From Clostridia bacterium (GTDB taxonomy: Bacteria > Bacillota > Clostridia > Oscillospirales > Acutalibacteraceae), in contig JAFXFC010000015.1 in assembly GCA_017513525.1 (NCBI GenBank), positions 1 to 64,000 of the forward strand: a stretch of DNA of 64,000 nucleotides, in the 5' to 3' direction. Under the pieces are notes generated by a model. It was not told where the DNA came from. It worked only from the letters and a program-made list of their open reading frames with translations, and did not search any database. The translations under genes and the position numbers were made by a program. Numbering within the stretch: the first letter of the stretch is position 1; each line of letters starts with the position of its first letter. Positions 18,901 through 26,774 of the stretch are shown piece after piece.

Positions 18901-18927
18901 TTACCGCAGTCATACAAACTGCGGTAA
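18901..18927 (-). terminator. Hairpin downstream of the copper ATPase gene
   Basis: A perfect 10-bp stem, TTACCGCAGT / ACTGCGGTAA with a 7-base loop, ends 12 bp from the ATPase stop. The T-stretch that follows on the minus strand is short (AATTTTAAC), so termination may be partial. The rest of 18712-18939 is AT-rich and must hold the promoter of the condensation-type operon. Confidence 0.65.
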
Positions 18928-18939
18928 TAAAAGTATTTT

Positions 18940-19149
18940 TTATTCAATACCGAGAACCTTGTAGTCCTGAGCAGTAACAGCATCAATAAGAACTTCATCT
19001 GCAATCGGTGCTGAAAGTGAAATCACTGCATTTCCCTGTTCATGGCTTACAACAGCTTCATTAACACCGTCTATAGCTTCAAGAGTTTTTTTGACTCTTG
19101 CTTCACAGTGCATACACATCATACCTTCGATCTTCATTGTTTTTGTCAT
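18940..19149 (-). CDS. Internal in-frame CopZ-like cistron within copA
   Basis: A perfect ribosome binding site AGGAGG (19163-19158) lies eight bases before an in-frame ATG (19149) inside the copA reading frame. Translation from it would give a free 69-residue HMA domain, beginning [15 protein letters not shown], the usual size and start of CopZ chaperones. It may be made both as the C-terminal domain of CopA and as a separate chaperone, or it may record a former separate copZ gene whose upstream stop codon was lost. Independent translation is inferred from sequence only. Confidence 0.65.
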   Translation of the reverse strand: MTKTMKIEGMMCMHCEARVKKTLEAIDGVNEAVVSHEQGNAVISLSAPIADEVLIDAVTAQDYKVLGIE

Positions 19150-21441
19150 TATTTTTTCCTCCTGAACTGAAACTTTTTTTATTCTTCTGTCATTTTTTGA
19201 AGAGCTTATATTTTTGAAGTTAAGTCTTAAAGCATTGGATACAACTAAAAAACTGGAAATACTCATTGCAGCAGCCCCGAACATGGGGTCCATACTCCAG
19301 CCGAAAACGGAAATAAACACTCCCGCGGCAAGAGGAATACCTATAATATTATAGCCGAATGCCCAGAAGAGATTCTCGTATATATTACTCAGCACTGCTC
19401 GTCCGAGTCTTATTGCCTTTACTGCATCAGACAATGAACTTTTCACAAGAACTATATCCGCAGCATCAATTGCAACATCCGTTCCGGCTCCTATGGCAAT
19501 TCCCACATCTGCTTTCGTAAGAGCGGGAGCATCGTTTATGCCGTCACCAATCATAGCGGTAAGTCCGATTTTCTGCAAAGTTGAAATCACCGCTTGTTTG
19601 CCTTCGGGAAGAACACCTGCTATAACCTTATCTACGCCCGCCTGTTTTCCTATAGCCTCGGCTGTTCTTTTATTATCTCCCGTAAGAATTACAACGGAAA
19701 TTCCCATATTTTTCATTTCTTTAATAGCCTTTTGAGAATCTTCTTTAATTGTATCGGCTACGGCTATTACGCCCTTAAATACACCATTTTCGGCAAAGAA
19801 AAGCGGGGTCTTGCCTTCTTCAGAAAGCTTCTCAGTTAAATCTTTTATTTTTTCGGAAAGCTTTATGAATTTTGATATATATGTGATACTTCCGCCCGTA
19901 ATTTCACCGTTTTCCCCAAAAGCGGAAACTCCGTTTCCGGGAAGAACACGAAAGTCAGTTACGGCTTTCCTTTCAATGTTCATTTCCCTTGCCTTTTCAC
20001 AAACGGCTTTTCCGAGAGGATGCTCACTTCCGTATTCGACCGAATATGCAATGCTTAGCAGCTCTTCTACACTTACTCCCCCTTCGGGAATAATATCTGT
20101 AACCTGAGGTTTTCCTTCTGTTACGGTGCCTGTTTTATCGAGGGCAATTATCTTTATTTTTCCTATGTGTTCAAGACTTGCGGCAGTCTTAAAAAGAATA
20201 CCGTTTTTAGCTCCTACACCACTTCCGACCATAACCGCAACGGGAGTTGCAAGCCCCAATGCACACGGACAGCTGATAACAAGAACGGAAATTCCTCTTG
20301 CAAGGGCAAATCCGACACTTTCCCCCATAATAAGCCAACCTGCCACTGTAATAACTGCAATTACGATAACAACAGGTACAAAAATACCTGAAACCTTATC
20401 GGCTGCCTTTGCAACGGGTGCTTTTGTTGCAGCCGCATCACTTACGAGCTTTATAATACCCGAAAGCATAGTATCACTGCCCACTCCCGTGGCTTTACAT
20501 TCAATTACACCCGAACGGTTTATTGTTCCCGCAGAAACTTTATCGCCTTCCGATTTTTCTACGGGCTCACTCTCGCCTGTCAAAGCCGATTCATCGACGG
20601 CAGAAAAACCTTTTAAGACTACCCCGTCAACGGGAATACTCTCCCCGGGACGAACAATTACAGTATCCCCCACGGAAACCTCAGAAATATCAACCGTCTT
20701 TTCTTCTCCGTTTTTTATAATAACGGCAGTATTTGGCGCAAGCTTCAGAAGACTTCTGAGCGCATTTGTAGTTTTTCCTTTTGAATGCGATTCAAGCATT
20801 TTGCCGACCGTAATAAGCGTCAGTATCATAGCCGCCGATTCAAAATAGAATTCGTGCATACATTCCATTGCGGCGTGACTTTCGCCAATAGAATCAAGGT
20901 ATGTCATTCTGAAAAGCATTATAAGTGAATATATAAACGATACACCCGAACCCATTGCTACAAGAGTATCCATATTCGGTGATTTATTTTTAACACCCTT
21001 CACACCGTTTATAAAAAACTGTTTATTGATAATTAAAACCGTAAGAGCAAGAAGCATCTGTAAAATACCTTGCCCAACAAAATTATTCTGCAAAAATAAC
21101 GGAAGCGGAAAAGAGAACATCATATGCCCCATGGAAAAATACATAAGCACCAAAAGAACTGTCACAGATAATGTGAGTCTTTTTACAAGTGCCTTTTCTT
21201 CCGAATTTTCTGTTTGAGCTTTATTATCGCTTTTCTTTTCCTGACCTTTTTCTTGAGCCCCATAGCCCGCTTCTTCTACTGCTTTTATAATGCTTTCAGA
21301 TGAAACATTTCCCTCAACAGACATGGAATTTGTCAGAAGACTCACAGCACAAGAGGATACCCCGGGAACCTTTCCCACAGCTTTTTCGACCCTTGCACTG
21401 CAAGCGGCACAGGTCATCCCCGTTACATCAAACTGTTTCAT
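18940..21441 (-). CDS. copA: Copper-translocating P1B-type ATPase with C-terminal CopZ-like domain
   Basis: An 833-residue ATPase that exports Cu(I) across the membrane. The N-terminal HMA domain carries GMTCAACS (C11, C14), the membrane metal site is CPC at 391-393, the phosphorylated Asp435 is in ALDKTGT, and [10 protein letters not shown] is present. Firmicutes CopA normally ends shortly after NALRLNFK. Here the frame continues through a linker into a second HMA domain (about 765-833, GMMCMHC) that looks like a CopZ chaperone. AGGAGG lies upstream of the ATG at 21441. An 18-bp palindrome precedes the gene and is a likely operator. Confidence 0.93.
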   Translation of the reverse strand: MKQFDVTGMTCAACSARVEKAVGKVPGVSSCAVSLLTNSMSVEGNVSSESIIKAVEEAGYGAQEKGQEKKSDNKAQTENSEEKALVKRLTLSVTVLLVLMYFSMGHMMFSFPLPLFLQNNFVGQGILQMLLALTVLIINKQFFINGVKGVKNKSPNMDTLVAMGSGVSFIYSLIMLFRMTYLDSIGESHAAMECMHEFYFESAAMILTLITVGKMLESHSKGKTTNALRSLLKLAPNTAVIIKNGEEKTVDISEVSVGDTVIVRPGESIPVDGVVLKGFSAVDESALTGESEPVEKSEGDKVSAGTINRSGVIECKATGVGSDTMLSGIIKLVSDAAATKAPVAKAADKVSGIFVPVVIVIAVITVAGWLIMGESVGFALARGISVLVISCPCALGLATPVAVMVGSGVGAKNGILFKTAASLEHIGKIKIIALDKTGTVTEGKPQVTDIIPEGGVSVEELLSIAYSVEYGSEHPLGKAVCEKAREMNIERKAVTDFRVLPGNGVSAFGENGEITGGSITYISKFIKLSEKIKDLTEKLSEEGKTPLFFAENGVFKGVIAVADTIKEDSQKAIKEMKNMGISVVILTGDNKRTAEAIGKQAGVDKVIAGVLPEGKQAVISTLQKIGLTAMIGDGINDAPALTKADVGIAIGAGTDVAIDAADIVLVKSSLSDAVKAIRLGRAVLSNIYENLFWAFGYNIIGIPLAAGVFISVFGWSMDPMFGAAAMSISSFLVVSNALRLNFKNISSSKNDRRIKKVSVQEEKIMTKTMKIEGMMCMHCEARVKKTLEAIDGVNEAVVSHEQGNAVISLSAPIADEVLIDAVTAQDYKVLGIE

Positions 21442-21462
21442 AATATCCTCCTTTCATTTTAC

Positions 21463-21480
21463 GGTTAGCATTGGCTAACC
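21463..21480. promoter_or_regulatory. 18-bp palindromic operator upstream of copA
   Basis: A perfect inverted repeat, GGTTAGC-ATTG-GCTAACC, lies 22 bp upstream of the copA start. It differs from the usual CsoR (GC-rich) and CopY (TACANNTGTA) boxes and is closer to DtxR/MntR-type half-sites (GGTTAG / CTAACC), but with a longer centre. The regulator is unknown. Confidence 0.65.
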
Positions 21481-21520
21481 TGCAAAAATTATTATACCAC
21501 TGAGAACAAATTCTGTCAAC

Positions 21521-21556
21521 AAAAAAAAACGGGCAAAGAAATGAATTCTTTGCCCG
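21521..21556 (-). terminator. Terminator of the PHP-domain gene
   Basis: A perfect 11-bp stem, CGGGCAAAGAA / TTCTTTGCCCG, is followed on the minus strand by a run of nine T. Confidence 0.92.
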
Positions 21557-21567
21557 CAACATATTAT

Positions 21568-23067
21568 TCAGTTCAGTCTTTCAATAGGATTATAACCGAG
21601 TGCAAAATACTTAAATGCCCAGATAATGGGATTAAACTTAAAGAAAAAGTCATCAATTACAGTTACAAGGCTTCTGAGGAAGGTTGAAATATCGTGAGTT
21701 TCGGGAACATTTACGGGAGCAAATTCCTCACCTTCAACATTAAGCACCATAGGCTGTGCATAGCATATTCCGTTATCGCCTGAAAGATAAAATCTTACAT
21801 AGAGATAAGGTTCATTAAGAAGCTCATCATTGTGAAGATCAAGTGTAGCCTTACCGTCAACAAGATTTTCTCTTTTGATAACATTACCGTTGGAAACCCA
21901 TGTAATGATATTTGCATTTGTACCCTCTACCGTGATAGTATCGGCATCCTGATCTACCGTAATTCTTGATACATTAGGTGTATTATCAAGCCAATAAGCT
22001 TTTGTATCGTAAACATCCTGCTCAACGAAGCCCGGCATTTCTTCCATACCGTTGAGCTCAACACCGTTTGAGAAGTGAGAAATTGAGAAGAACTGACCCT
22101 TTTCCTGACTCTCTCTGAATGCTTCAAGAGTAAATTCGGGCATCCAACACATTGTATATGCGTCGTTCACGGATGTTTCACTATGTGAATCTGCGAATGT
22201 ATTGCCCCACGGAACAACACCGTTGGGAATGGTCTTCTGAAGTATCTGGTCATAAAGAATTCTGTCACAGCGGGTATGTGCATCTGTTGCGGAGTTTATA
22301 CCCATACCGAGAGATGAACCAGCATAATCAATAAAAAGTCTTGCAAACTTTGTGGGATAATAATCATTAATAAGCTGACCTACATATTTTTCAGAATCCT
22401 TATCAATATATACATATTCTCCGACATGAGATAAATATGAAAAACCGCCTGCTTCCATAACACCCTTTGAGGGAGTTTCATAATCACCGAACACACCTGC
22501 AAGTCCCTGTCCGTAGTCTGAATAATAGCCTGTAAGATGGCAGTCTGCAAAAGGAGTTGCCATATTAAGCTCAATTCCCTTAGGAACATCAAGCATACCG
22601 TTTTCGTGAGTTCTTGTAAGAGTATATCCGTCTTTTGTTGTATAGGTTATATTCTCGTTTGTGCCGTCAAGATATGCCTCATAATCTTCCTGAGTAAGAG
22701 GAATAACATCAGCCATATTTGTTCTGTCTTTCTTGATAAGGCGAAGAAGAGGAATGAGTTCAGGCTCATTGTTCCAGCCCTGATTTATGGTTCCGTGGTC
22801 AGTAAGAGCCACAATATCAAAGTTTGCGGCATAGTGAAGTCTTACAAATTCATCTATTGTAAGAAATCCGTCTGAAGCATTTGTGTGACAGTGAAGCTGA
22901 GTTTTATACTCTCCCCAACTGTCCCAGTCAATTTCTTCATAGGGGTTATCAATAATATAATTCTTTTCATCTGCCGCCGCAAGAACAGGCGCCATTGTGA
23001 GCATAATAAGAAGCACCGATAAAAAAACAGAAAGTGCTTTTTTGTTTTTAAGAGAAAACTTTTTCAT
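21568..23067 (-). CDS. Secreted PHP-domain phosphoesterase-like protein
   Basis: A 499-residue protein with a signal peptide (about 1-31, ending near VLAAADE). The PHP metal-binding motifs are present: QLHCHTNASDG (about 58-68), ALTDHGTIN and later FSYLSHVGEY and DAHTRCD. A C-terminal region (about 330-450) looks like a beta-rich accessory domain, and the extreme C-terminus is hydrophobic/aromatic. PHP domains are trinuclear metal phosphoesterases; exported ones are common in gut Firmicutes, with unproven substrates. AGGAGG-type ribosome binding site before the ATG. Confidence 0.85.
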   Translation of the reverse strand: MKKFSLKNKKALSVFLSVLLIMLTMAPVLAAADEKNYIIDNPYEEIDWDSWGEYKTQLHCHTNASDGFLTIDEFVRLHYAANFDIVALTDHGTINQGWNNEPELIPLLRLIKKDRTNMADVIPLTQEDYEAYLDGTNENITYTTKDGYTLTRTHENGMLDVPKGIELNMATPFADCHLTGYYSDYGQGLAGVFGDYETPSKGVMEAGGFSYLSHVGEYVYIDKDSEKYVGQLINDYYPTKFARLFIDYAGSSLGMGINSATDAHTRCDRILYDQILQKTIPNGVVPWGNTFADSHSETSVNDAYTMCWMPEFTLEAFRESQEKGQFFSISHFSNGVELNGMEEMPGFVEQDVYDTKAYWLDNTPNVSRITVDQDADTITVEGTNANIITWVSNGNVIKRENLVDGKATLDLHNDELLNEPYLYVRFYLSGDNGICYAQPMVLNVEGEEFAPVNVPETHDISTFLRSLVTVIDDFFFKFNPIIWAFKYFALGYNPIERLN

Positions 23068-23151
23068 ATTAACCTCCTAATAAAACTGATACAGTTATTA
23101 TAACAAAAGGAATTTTTTGCTTCAATGTCTAAAATAAACAAAAAATACTCT

Positions 23152-23883
23152 TTATATTTGTGGGTCAAACACGGGCATAAGCTGAAGCTTGAACTGATTT
23201 ATTCTGTGAAGATAGTCTATTCTTTCTTTAGTGTTTTCGTCGTCAATCTCACCTGTTCTGATATATTTATCAAGAACGGCATAAGTAAAGCCGAGATTAT
23301 CTTCGTCCGTTTTACTCTGAAGCCCGTCTATGGGCACTTTCTCGACAAGTTCTGAAGGCAAACCCATAACCTTTCCTATTTCTTTTACTTCCTGTACCGT
23401 GAGAAGGCTCATGGGAGAAAAATCCCCTGCCGCATCTCCGTATCGGGTGGAATAGCCTACCCAGTCCTCGGACAGATTACAGGTATTTACAACCCTTCCG
23501 TTGACACTCTGGGACACAGCATAAAGAGTTGACATTCTGATTCTCGGAGGAAGATTTGTATTACTCTGAACCGAAAGCTCCAATACGGGAGAAATACTGT
23601 TTTTTATACCCTCAACCGCATCCTTGATGTTAATTTCATAATGCTTTATTCCGAGATGATTTACGAGCATATAAGCAGAATCAATATCATGCTGCTCTCC
23701 GCAGGGCATTAAAACTCCTATTACGCGGTCCTTTCCGAGAGCCTCAACGCATAAAGCTGCGGCTACAGAGCTGTCCTTTCCTCCCGAAATACCAAGCACG
23801 GCATTACAGCCCTTCCCGTTTTTTTCAAAAAAATCTCTTATCCATAACACACAGGCATCTTTAACCTTAAGAGCATCAAACAT
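23152..23883 (-). CDS. nadE: NH3-dependent NAD synthetase
   Basis: A 243-residue enzyme that amidates nicotinate adenine dinucleotide, the last step of NAD synthesis. The ATP pyrophosphatase P-loop is GISGGKDSS, and NLSEDWVGYSTRYGDAAGDFSPM and KVPIDGLQSKTDED match the family. No glutaminase domain is fused, so ammonia is the expected nitrogen donor. The gene is divergent from the M28 peptidase gene. Confidence 0.95.
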   Translation of the reverse strand: MFDALKVKDACVLWIRDFFEKNGKGCNAVLGISGGKDSSVAAALCVEALGKDRVIGVLMPCGEQHDIDSAYMLVNHLGIKHYEINIKDAVEGIKNSISPVLELSVQSNTNLPPRIRMSTLYAVSQSVNGRVVNTCNLSEDWVGYSTRYGDAAGDFSPMSLLTVQEVKEIGKVMGLPSELVEKVPIDGLQSKTDEDNLGFTYAVLDKYIRTGEIDDENTKERIDYLHRINQFKLQLMPVFDPQI

Positions 23884-24031
23884 ATATATAACCTCCGTTT
23901 TTTTCTTGATATTATATTACCATACACCTGATCATTTTACAATAAACTGAGAAAATTTATCAGAATTCTATTGATTATTAAATGCAATTAATATAAAATA
24001 TTAACACAATTTTAATAAAGGGTGTGTTATT

Positions 24032-25270
24032 TTGAATTTTTCTGACACATTAAAAAACGCAAAAACATCAGTCAGTGAATGTACTGAATTTGCGGTAAAC
24101 GGAATCACAAATATCTGTAAGCTCTACGGCCCCAGACCCTGCGGTGAAGAAAGCGAAAAAAAAGCACAGGAAACTATGCTCGAAGAATTAAAAGCTTTCT
24201 CAGATGAAGTAAGAAGAGAAACCTTTAAGGTAAATCCCGATGCCTTTATGTCTTTTGTACCCATTGCAGGCTCATGTCTTATCGGTGCTTCTGCATTGAA
24301 CCTTGCAGCCGCTTTCAAAAAGCCCAAAACCGCTCTCGGTTCAGTCGCTCTCATAGGCGGTGCACTCTCAGGCATTACAGGCGAATTTCTTCTTTACAAA
24401 AAAATGCTCGACCGCTTTTTTAAGGAAAAAGAATCAGGCAATGTTATTGCAGTAAGAAAAGCTACGGGGGATACAAAGAGAAGAATAATTATTTCGGGAC
24501 ATACAGACTCAGCCCCCGAATGGACTTATACATATAAGCTCGGTTCACACGGTGTTATTATGGTTGCAGGCTATGCTATTGCAGGTCTTGCCTACACTGC
24601 CGCAACTTCAGCAATTGCACTTACAAAGAAAAACAGCTCCATTGCAAAGAAAATGGCTCTCGGTCAGGCAGCTTTCCTTCCCGCTTACGGTGCTTTATAT
24701 AAATTTACAAACAATAAGCGCTATGTAGACGGTGCAAACGATGACCTTACAGGCTGCTATGTTGCATCTGCAGTTATGAAGTATCTTGCAGAAAACGAAA
24801 TAAGCTTTGAAAACACCGAAGTCGTAGCAGTTCTTGCAGGCGGCGAAGAAGCAGGTCTTCGAGGCTCAAAGGCTTTCTTTGAAGCTCATCCTGAAATGAA
24901 GAATGACGGTATTGAAACAGTATTTATAAGTGCTGATACTATCCGTGATGAAGAGTATATGATGATATACGAAAAGGATATGACGGGTATGGTCAAAAAC
25001 GACAAGCGTGTTTGCGACCTTCTGAAGCGTGCAGGAAAAAAGCACGGCAAGGATATTCCCATTGGTGCTATTCCCATAGGTTCAACAGATGCGGCAGCTG
25101 CTTCACAGGCAGGTATCCCCGCAGCCTCGATCGTTGCTATGGACCCCGCTCCCGCAAGATATTATCACACCCGTCTTGATACTGCAGATATTCTCGTACC
25201 AGAATGTATCGAAAAGGTAATAAATATTACACTTGAAGCGATATTTGACTTCGACGAAAACGGCATATAA
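24032..25270 (+). CDS. Membrane M28-family metallopeptidase
   Basis: A 412-residue protein with a TTG start at 24032 preceded by AAAGGGTG. The M28 zinc ligands can be placed: His157 and Asp159 (SGHTDS), Asp237 (DGANDDLTG), the Glu272-Glu273 pair (GGEEAG), Asp302 and His near 388 (YYHTRLDT). Two hydrophobic segments (about 72-95 and 102-122) precede the catalytic part. Two more (about 172-197 and 205-223) are inserted between the first His ligand and the bridging Asp, so the active site is split by a probable membrane hairpin. Likely an aminopeptidase at the membrane; substrate unknown. Confidence 0.85.
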   Translation: MNFSDTLKNAKTSVSECTEFAVNGITNICKLYGPRPCGEESEKKAQETMLEELKAFSDEVRRETFKVNPDAFMSFVPIAGSCLIGASALNLAAAFKKPKTALGSVALIGGALSGITGEFLLYKKMLDRFFKEKESGNVIAVRKATGDTKRRIIISGHTDSAPEWTYTYKLGSHGVIMVAGYAIAGLAYTAATSAIALTKKNSSIAKKMALGQAAFLPAYGALYKFTNNKRYVDGANDDLTGCYVASAVMKYLAENEISFENTEVVAVLAGGEEAGLRGSKAFFEAHPEMKNDGIETVFISADTIRDEEYMMIYEKDMTGMVKNDKRVCDLLKRAGKKHGKDIPIGAIPIGSTDAAAASQAGIPAASIVAMDPAPARYYHTRLDTADILVPECIEKVINITLEAIFDFDENGI

Positions 25271-25372
25271 CAAAAATCCGCAACCGAAAAGAGTTGGTTT
25301 CCTAAGGACAGTATTCAATAAAAAATGCGGAATTTGGCACACAAATTCCCTGCTTGCAACAAAATAAGACAA

Positions 25373-25425
25373 AACTACCCGAAAAAGAGTTTTCGCTTCT
25401 CTTCTTCGGGTAGTTGTTTTTTTTT
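25373..25425 (+). terminator. Terminator of the M28 peptidase gene
   Basis: The stem AACTACCCGAA / TTCGGGTAGTT with an inner AAGAG/CTCTT extension is followed by a T-rich run on the plus strand. A separate perfect 8-bp hairpin (GGAATTTG / CAAATTCC) is at 25329-25349. Confidence 0.9.
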
Positions 25426-25601
25426 GCGATATATTGCTCCGCAATGCGATATTTTTTCCTGACGCAAAAATCGATATATTTACCTGACGGTAAATGCGAT
25501 ATGATATAAATCCCTTCACGCCCCTCAGGACATATCGCGTGCACAGCACATATCGAACGCCCAAGGCGTATATCGAAAATCCCGTTAGGGATTTATATCG
25601 C
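25426..25601. repeat. Multi-hairpin palindromic element A
   Basis: Four copies of a 7-mer (GCGATAT, once TCGATAT) at 25426, 25446, 25471 and 25496 are followed by a 29-base centre. Then come four copies of its reverse complement (ATATCGC or ATATCGA) at 25532, 25550, 25570 and 25595. Each gap between neighbouring copies is a small hairpin such as ATTGC-TCC-GCAAT, ATTTACC-TGAC-GGTAAAT, ACGCC-CAA-GGCGT and AAATCCC-GTTA-GGGATTT. The centre starts GATATAAATCCC, complementary to GGGATTTATATC at 25588-25599. No protein-coding signal. Element B at 43848 has the same plan. Together with flanking hairpins it fills the 374-bp gap between two convergent genes. Confidence 0.9.
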
Positions 25602-25644
25602 TGCATTGTGTCCTTTAGAACACAATGCTAAGGCAGCGGATTTT

Positions 25645-26184
25645 TTATGCTTTTTGGGCATTGATATTCACTTTTTCTATTACCATAACAAGAATGGGAA
25701 CTAAAACTATCTGAAGAATTATTCCCGGAACGGCATTTGTAACGGCACCTGCAATAAATGCTGAAAAACCGAATTTTGTAGCATCAAAGCCTATAAGAGA
25801 AAATTGAACTATCCCCCATATACCTCTGCCCGCTATCATTGAAATGAGAAGCGAAATATAAATAAAGCCTTTTTTCTTGGGTAACGCTTTATATAAAAGA
25901 CCTGTCATAAAACCGTATACTGCAAGTTCAAATGCCATTGAAACAGCATTCGGGAAAAGTACGGGCATGCCGAGTGTTAGTGAACGAAGAAGCGGAGCGA
26001 TAATACCGACCGCGACTCCCCACGGTGCTCCGCAGACAAAACCGCAAAGAAGCACGGGAATGTGCATCGGACAAAGCATATTGCCTATCTGCTGTATTTG
26101 CCCCGTAAGAAACGGCAACACATAAGCTAATGCTAAAAATACCGAGGATAATGCAAGTTTTATGAGATGCTCATTTTTTTTCAT
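25645..26184 (-). CDS. ECF transporter S component, substrate unknown
   Basis: A 179-residue very hydrophobic protein with about six membrane helices, matching substrate-binding S components of energy-coupling factor vitamin transporters. Distinctive motifs are GNMLCPMHIPVLLCGFVCG and APLLRSLTLGMP. It needs a shared EcfA/EcfT module, which is not in this window. An intrinsic terminator hairpin sits in its 5' leader directly before the ribosome binding site, so expression is probably controlled by attenuation. I cannot assign the vitamin. Confidence 0.87.
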   Translation of the reverse strand: MKKNEHLIKLALSSVFLALAYVLPFLTGQIQQIGNMLCPMHIPVLLCGFVCGAPWGVAVGIIAPLLRSLTLGMPVLFPNAVSMAFELAVYGFMTGLLYKALPKKKGFIYISLLISMIAGRGIWGIVQFSLIGFDATKFGFSAFIAGAVTNAVPGIILQIVLVPILVMVIEKVNINAQKA

Positions 26185-26198
26185 AATAAAATTCCTTT

Positions 26199-26246
26199 CA
26201 AAAAAAGAAAAGGTGCAGTTATTCCCTTCTGGGATAACGACACCTT
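26199..26246 (-). promoter_or_regulatory. Attenuator hairpin in the ECF S-component leader
   Basis: On the minus strand AAGGTG...GTTAT...CCC / GGG...ATAAC...CACCTT is followed by TTTCTTTTTTT, then the AAAGGAA ribosome binding site and the ATG at 26184. It lies about 65 bases after the predicted transcription start, inside the 5' leader. Upstream in the leader CAATG/CATTG and CTGTTC/GAACAG can form two nested stems, which fits a riboswitch or another ligand-sensing attenuator. No known class is recognised. Confidence 0.7.
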
Positions 26247-26318
26247 CATAGTATCAAAAAAAATATATAAACAATGAGAAACTTCTGTTCCTATGCAGTT
26301 CTTCTGAACAGCATTGCT

Positions 26319-26347
26319 ATTATACAGTAATCCTTTTTACAAATCAA
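26319..26347 (-). promoter_or_regulatory. Promoter of the ECF S-component gene
   Basis: Minus-strand TTGATT (26347-26342) and TATAAT (26324-26319) with an exact 17-base spacer. The -35 element overlaps the stop codon of the DUF3842 gene. Confidence 0.75.
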
Positions 26348-26760
26348 GAATTATTTTTAAGAATTTCACCGAGCTTATTAAGGGCATCTTCTATCAGCTG
26401 TGAAACAGAAAGCATGGGGACCCCTGCAACTATATTTTCACATTTATTCATGGGAATAAGAATTCTTACGGCATCACAGCTTCCCACTGCCCTTGCCATT
26501 TCAGGAGTTATTTCTCCAAGCATAGAATCGGAAATAACTATACCGATAGGACCTATAATAATATCAGCCTTTTTTGAAGCTACTCTTACGGGATTTTCTC
26601 CGGTAGCAGCCTTTTTTGCACCTGCCTTTACCATAGCAGCCGTAGCAGTAGCATTTGTACCAACTGCTGTAATTTGCACTTCAGGAAAACGCTCAAGAAC
26701 AGCTCTTATAATACCGCTTCCCAGCTGCCCTCCCTGTCCGTCTATAATAAGTAAATTCAT
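26344..26760 (-). CDS. DUF3842 family protein
   Basis: A 138-residue protein of a conserved clostridial family of unknown function, with N-terminal MNLLIIDGQGGQLGSGI and later PIGIVISDSMLGEITPEMA. I start it at the ATG at 26760, because AAAGGA lies just upstream and this gives the typical short N-terminus. A GTG at 26778 would only add six residues. The first strand-loop (DGQGGQLG) looks nucleotide- or cofactor-binding. It follows the phosphoesterase gene by 14 bp and is probably co-transcribed. Confidence 0.85.
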   Translation of the reverse strand: MNLLIIDGQGGQLGSGIIRAVLERFPEVQITAVGTNATATAAMVKAGAKKAATGENPVRVASKKADIIIGPIGIVISDSMLGEITPEMARAVGSCDAVRILIPMNKCENIVAGVPMLSVSQLIEDALNKLGEILKNNS

Positions 26761-26774
26761 AGTTTTTCCTTTCG

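Noticed and set aside
20126..20848. 240-codon open frame on the plus strand
   Set aside because: It lies wholly antisense to copA, has no ribosome binding site and a low-complexity Thr/Pro/Ile composition typical of shadow frames.
25426..25601. Regularly spaced 7-mers that look like a CRISPR array
   Set aside because: The repeats are only 7 bp, switch to the reverse complement halfway, and the spacers are themselves palindromes; no cas genes are near.
25103..25606. 167-codon frame running through the multi-hairpin element
   Set aside because: It overlaps the end of the M28 gene antisense and consists of palindromic repeat sequence; no coding character.
26185..26318. preQ1 or THF riboswitch before the ECF S component
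   Set aside because: The leader lacks the A-rich tail and pseudoknot pattern of preQ1 and the conserved sequence blocks of THF; left as an unclassified attenuator.
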